Below, piece after piece: positions 4,902 through 6,901 of a stretch of DNA of 6,901 bases (the stretch's first letter is position 1; every line of letters begins with the position of its first letter). Source of the stretch: CAZNQW01 sp964575225 (lineage in GTDB: Bacteria; Chloroflexota; Anaerolineae; JAAYZQ01); contig CAZNQW010000209.1 of the NCBI GenBank assembly GCA_964575225.1, positions 1 through 6,901 on the forward strand, in the 5' to 3' direction. A program made the position numbers and the translations under genes. The notes beneath the pieces are model-generated. The model was not told the DNA's origin. It searched no databases and was given only the letters and a program-made list of their open reading frames with translations.

Positions 4902-6559
4902 TGGGCCTCTCCATTTTTGGTCAAGGGGACACGGACCTGCACGCGCGTCCCCTCGCCTGGGTGAGCGATCAATTCAAATGAGGCACCCACCACGGCGGCT
5001 CGCTCGCGCATCACCTGCATGCCGAAATGAGGTTGATCCTGCGCCGCAGCAAGCTGGCCCAAGTCAAAGCCCCGTCCCTCATCCACAATGCTGATGACGA
5101 CGTCGCCCTCGCCGGGCTGAATGGTCACGCGCGCCTGCTGGACCTGAGCGTGTTTGCGCACGTTGGTGAGGGCTTCTTGGATGATGCGGAACAGTTGTAG
5201 GTGCGCCGAGTTGGGCAAAGCGGCCACAGCCTCCTCGTCGGCGTACAATTGGACGTGAATGCCATAGTGGGTGCGATAGTCGGTGAGGTACTCGTGGAGG
5301 TTGGGCAAGAAGGTGATCCCCGGCAACATGAGCGCCCGCAGGTTAAAGATCTGCTCGCGGACGTTCGTGTAGGCTTGGCTAATGAGGTCTTGCAGCTCTT
5401 CCAGGTGAACACGTACTTGGGGCCGGCAACTGGCCGTGAGCAGCGAATGGGTAAACGAAGCCTTGAGCTGCATCGAGCCCAGGGTCTGGGCCAGATTATC
5501 GTGGATCTCGCGGGAAAGGCGGACCCGCTCTTCCATCACGGCCAGTTGTTGGGCGCGTTGGTAGAGCCTCGCGTTCTCGATGGCCAACCCCACCACGCTG
5601 GCAATGCCCTGGGCCAGGTCGATCTGCTCCTGCTGAAAGGCATAGTGGCGATCCAGAGTGATCACCCAGGCCAGGGCCACCACATGGTCCGAGGCCACGC
5701 AGGGCACGCCCAACCACGACTTGCTGCCCCACTGCTGAACCCGCTCGGGGGGTATCCGCGGATCGTGGGCAGCGTCGTAGGTGGTCAAGGGCACCTTTTT
5801 CTCGATCACTTCCAGGCTGAACCCATCCAACTCCTCAAAAGACAGGCTGCGATCAAAGTACCCCAGCCGGTCGGCGGCCTCGCGGGCGCGGGCGTCGGTG
5901 ATGGCTGAGGGCTTGAAGGTCACCAGCCGGTGCTCTTCGTCCACCTCGACCACAATGCAGGATCGCATCCCCAGGGCTTTGGAGAGCATGGTGGCGACCA
6001 GCGCCAGGACCTCATCGATCTCCAGGGTAGAGCTGGCGGCCTGGGCCGTGGCCAACAGCCGGGCCGTCTGCTCGCGCTGTTCCTTGAGGAGTCGATTGGT
6101 TTCGCCGCTGTACAGATCGCTGAAATATCCCGTCATCCAGCGCAGCAACCCGTCCCATTCGGCACACAGGTCCCAGATCTGGACGGGGTCCATGCCGGGA
6201 GTCTGGCGGAGGACGAAAATCAGGGCCTCGCGACCCACGAGCAACGCTTCGATGATCTCGGCGGCGCGGTAGCCGTCCCGCACCGCTCGCTGGCTGAGGT
6301 CCGATAGGCACGCTTCCAGGCCCGCCCGGCCATCGGTGGTGAGCGATTCGACGACGCCAGCCAGGGCATGGCTGGCTGTGTCATGGGCCTGCTGCCTCGT
6401 CAGGTCGGGCCGGTCGTGGCTCGCCAACTCCAACACGCGCTCGGCCCAGGCCGCGGCTACCTCCTGCCCGCGCACCTGCAGCCAGCCCGCCAGATTTTGG
6501 GGCAACTCGTGCCGGTTCTGTGTGTTCACCCGTCCCATCTCCACGGATATTGAATTCAT
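4898..6559 (-). CDS. Soluble GAF-domain sensor histidine kinase (HisKA_3 / HATPase_c)
   Basis: Encodes 553 residues from ATG 6559. No membrane segment is seen, so it should be cytoplasmic. Regions in order are a helical N-terminal sensor-like region (about 20-150), which I tentatively liken to the RsbRD N-terminal domain; a GAF domain (about 178-335); a HisKA_3 dimerisation domain with REIHDNLAQ (His353 phosphorylated, and a DxxxQ motif at 354-358 typical of phosphatase activity); and a HATPase domain with QEALTNVRKHA (N-box Asn466), DEGRGFD (493-499), GMQVMRERA (513-521) and GEGTRVQV (535-542). It autophosphorylates and passes phosphate to the regulator encoded just downstream. The signal is unknown; GAF domains commonly bind small ligands or haem. 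Start choice: ATG 6559 has no ribosome binding site and touches a predicted -10 box, so ATG 6538 (seven residues later) is the likelier start if that promoter is real. The frame stays open to 6841 but crosses promoter and palindromes. Confidence 0.93.
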   Translation of the reverse strand: MNSISVEMGRVNTQNRHELPQNLAGWLQVRGQEVAAAWAERVLELASHDRPDLTRQQAHDTASHALAGVVESLTTDGRAGLEACLSDLSQRAVRDGYRAAEIIEALLVGREALIFVLRQTPGMDPVQIWDLCAEWDGLLRWMTGYFSDLYSGETNRLLKEQREQTARLLATAQAASSTLEIDEVLALVATMLSKALGMRSCIVVEVDEEHRLVTFKPSAITDARAREAADRLGYFDRSLSFEELDGFSLEVIEKKVPLTTYDAAHDPRIPPERVQQWGSKSWLGVPCVASDHVVALAWVITLDRHYAFQQEQIDLAQGIASVVGLAIENARLYQRAQQLAVMEERVRLSREIHDNLAQTLGSMQLKASFTHSLLTASCRPQVRVHLEELQDLISQAYTNVREQIFNLRALMLPGITFLPNLHEYLTDYRTHYGIHVQLYADEEAVAALPNSAHLQLFRIIQEALTNVRKHAQVQQARVTIQPGEGDVVISIVDEGRGFDLGQLAAAQDQPHFGMQVMRERAAVVGASFELIAHPGEGTRVQVRVPLTKNGEAQ

Positions 6560-6586
6560 CTTAGCATAAATGCCCCATGGCGTCAA
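6558..6586 (-). promoter_or_regulatory. Promoter of the two-component operon
   Basis: On the minus strand TTGACG (6581-6586) is 17 bases from TAAGAT (6558-6563), and TGC gives an extended -10. Transcription would start near 6551, leaving a leader of about 13 bases to ATG 6538. It conflicts with use of ATG 6559 as the start of translation. Confidence 0.5.
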
Positions 6587-6723
6587 CGTGGGTAGATCGC
6601 CCCGCAGGCAATTTCCACTCCTACGGGCGGGCGCATCAACGGTAACCTGTTCACGAGGAATCAGAGGTACTCCTATGGATCTTTGGGAAAGCTCTGCATG
6701 GAACCCCAAAAAGCCGTCACCCC

Positions 6724-6745
6724 CGCCTGCCCGCGCAGGCAGGCG
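6724..6745. repeat. Hairpin in a GTCAC...GGATTCC-like repeat remnant
   Basis: CGCCTGCC (6724-6731) pairs perfectly with GGCAGGCG (6738-6745). The flanks, GTCAC to the left and AGCGGATTCC to the right, recall the GTCAT...ATCC-flanked hairpins at 2011-2036 and 2245-2270, so this may be a diverged relative. Apart from this and 6796-6817, I see nothing coding in 6587-6901. Confidence 0.45.
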
Positions 6746-6795
6746 CCAGCGGATTCCGCCGTGAAAGGGCATGACAGAGGTAGCCCGAAATTGTG

Positions 6796-6817
6796 CGGGC
6801 GAGGCATGCCTCGCCCG
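6796..6817. repeat. Perfect 22-bp palindrome
   Basis: An uninterrupted self-complementary sequence with GAGGCATGCCTC at its centre and CGGG/CCCG ends, followed by TACGGC. With no loop it forms a cruciform or hairpin only after melting of the central bases. It is similar in size, GC-rich ends and flank to the other dispersed palindromes in the window, but has a different core. Confidence 0.7.
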
Positions 6818-6901
6818 TACGGCACGACGGAGCGCCCACACGGGCTTGTTGGCCCATGAAGTGCGTGCCCCTGCTCTGGCGAGGTCCGCCGGGCAGCGGT
6901 T

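Noticed and set aside
4182..4964. 260-residue open frame on the plus strand
   Set aside because: It is antisense to the response regulator and shows no domain; it is a codon-bias shadow.
5201..5908. 235-residue open frame on the plus strand
   Set aside because: It is antisense to the GAF/HisKA_3 region of the kinase and has no recognisable product.
6560..6841. N-terminal extension of the kinase frame
   Set aside because: The frame is open but crosses the predicted promoter and two palindromes, has no ribosome binding site and no domain-like sequence.
6856..6901. Start of a further plus-strand gene at the right edge
   Set aside because: An ATG opens a 15-codon frame that runs off the window, but there is no ribosome binding site or recognisable sequence, so it cannot be supported.

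Overview
The window is GC-rich bacterial DNA with five chromosomal-type protein genes and unusually palindrome-rich spacers. My best guess for the host is a Chloroflexota (Anaerolineae-like) bacterium. The reasons are the LysM-LCP-LytR_C wall protein with a cysteine-bearing LysM, the short pyrophosphatase-like protein, the soluble GAF histidine kinase, and the small dispersed palindromes, one of them carrying the TACGGGC flank that recurs in the spacers. This placement is inference from recalled family resemblance, not from a phylogenetic marker.

Layout: 1-156 has no gene and holds a run of hairpins. At 157-516 (-) is a short family I inorganic pyrophosphatase-like protein. It is divergent, across a 122-bp spacer with two opposed promoters, from a polytopic membrane protein at 639-1976 (+). 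That protein resembles the ANKH (progressive ankylosis) branch of the MOP flippase superfamily. At 1977-2358 is a convergent spacer with about eight hairpins or palindromes and a 76-bp direct repeat. At 2359-3915 (-) is a membrane-anchored LysM/LCP/LytR_C protein that probably attaches glycopolymers to the cell wall. At 3916-4226 is its promoter region plus a 27-bp palindrome. At 4227-4901 (-) is a NarL-type response regulator, and at 4898-6559 (-) a soluble GAF sensor histidine kinase. Kinase and regulator overlap by an ATGA and form a two-component operon read kinase first. At 6560-6901 are the operon promoter and more palindromes, with no gene I can support.

How the genes may work together: the kinase-regulator pair is certainly a unit. 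The LCP gene lies downstream on the same strand but has its own promoter, and a 12-bp palindrome sits at its predicted start of transcription. Regulation by the two-component system is possible but not shown. The most thought-provoking pairing is a pyrophosphatase-like protein head-to-head with an ANKH-like transporter, because animal ANKH controls extracellular pyrophosphate. Both family calls come from motifs read by eye and need profile searches.
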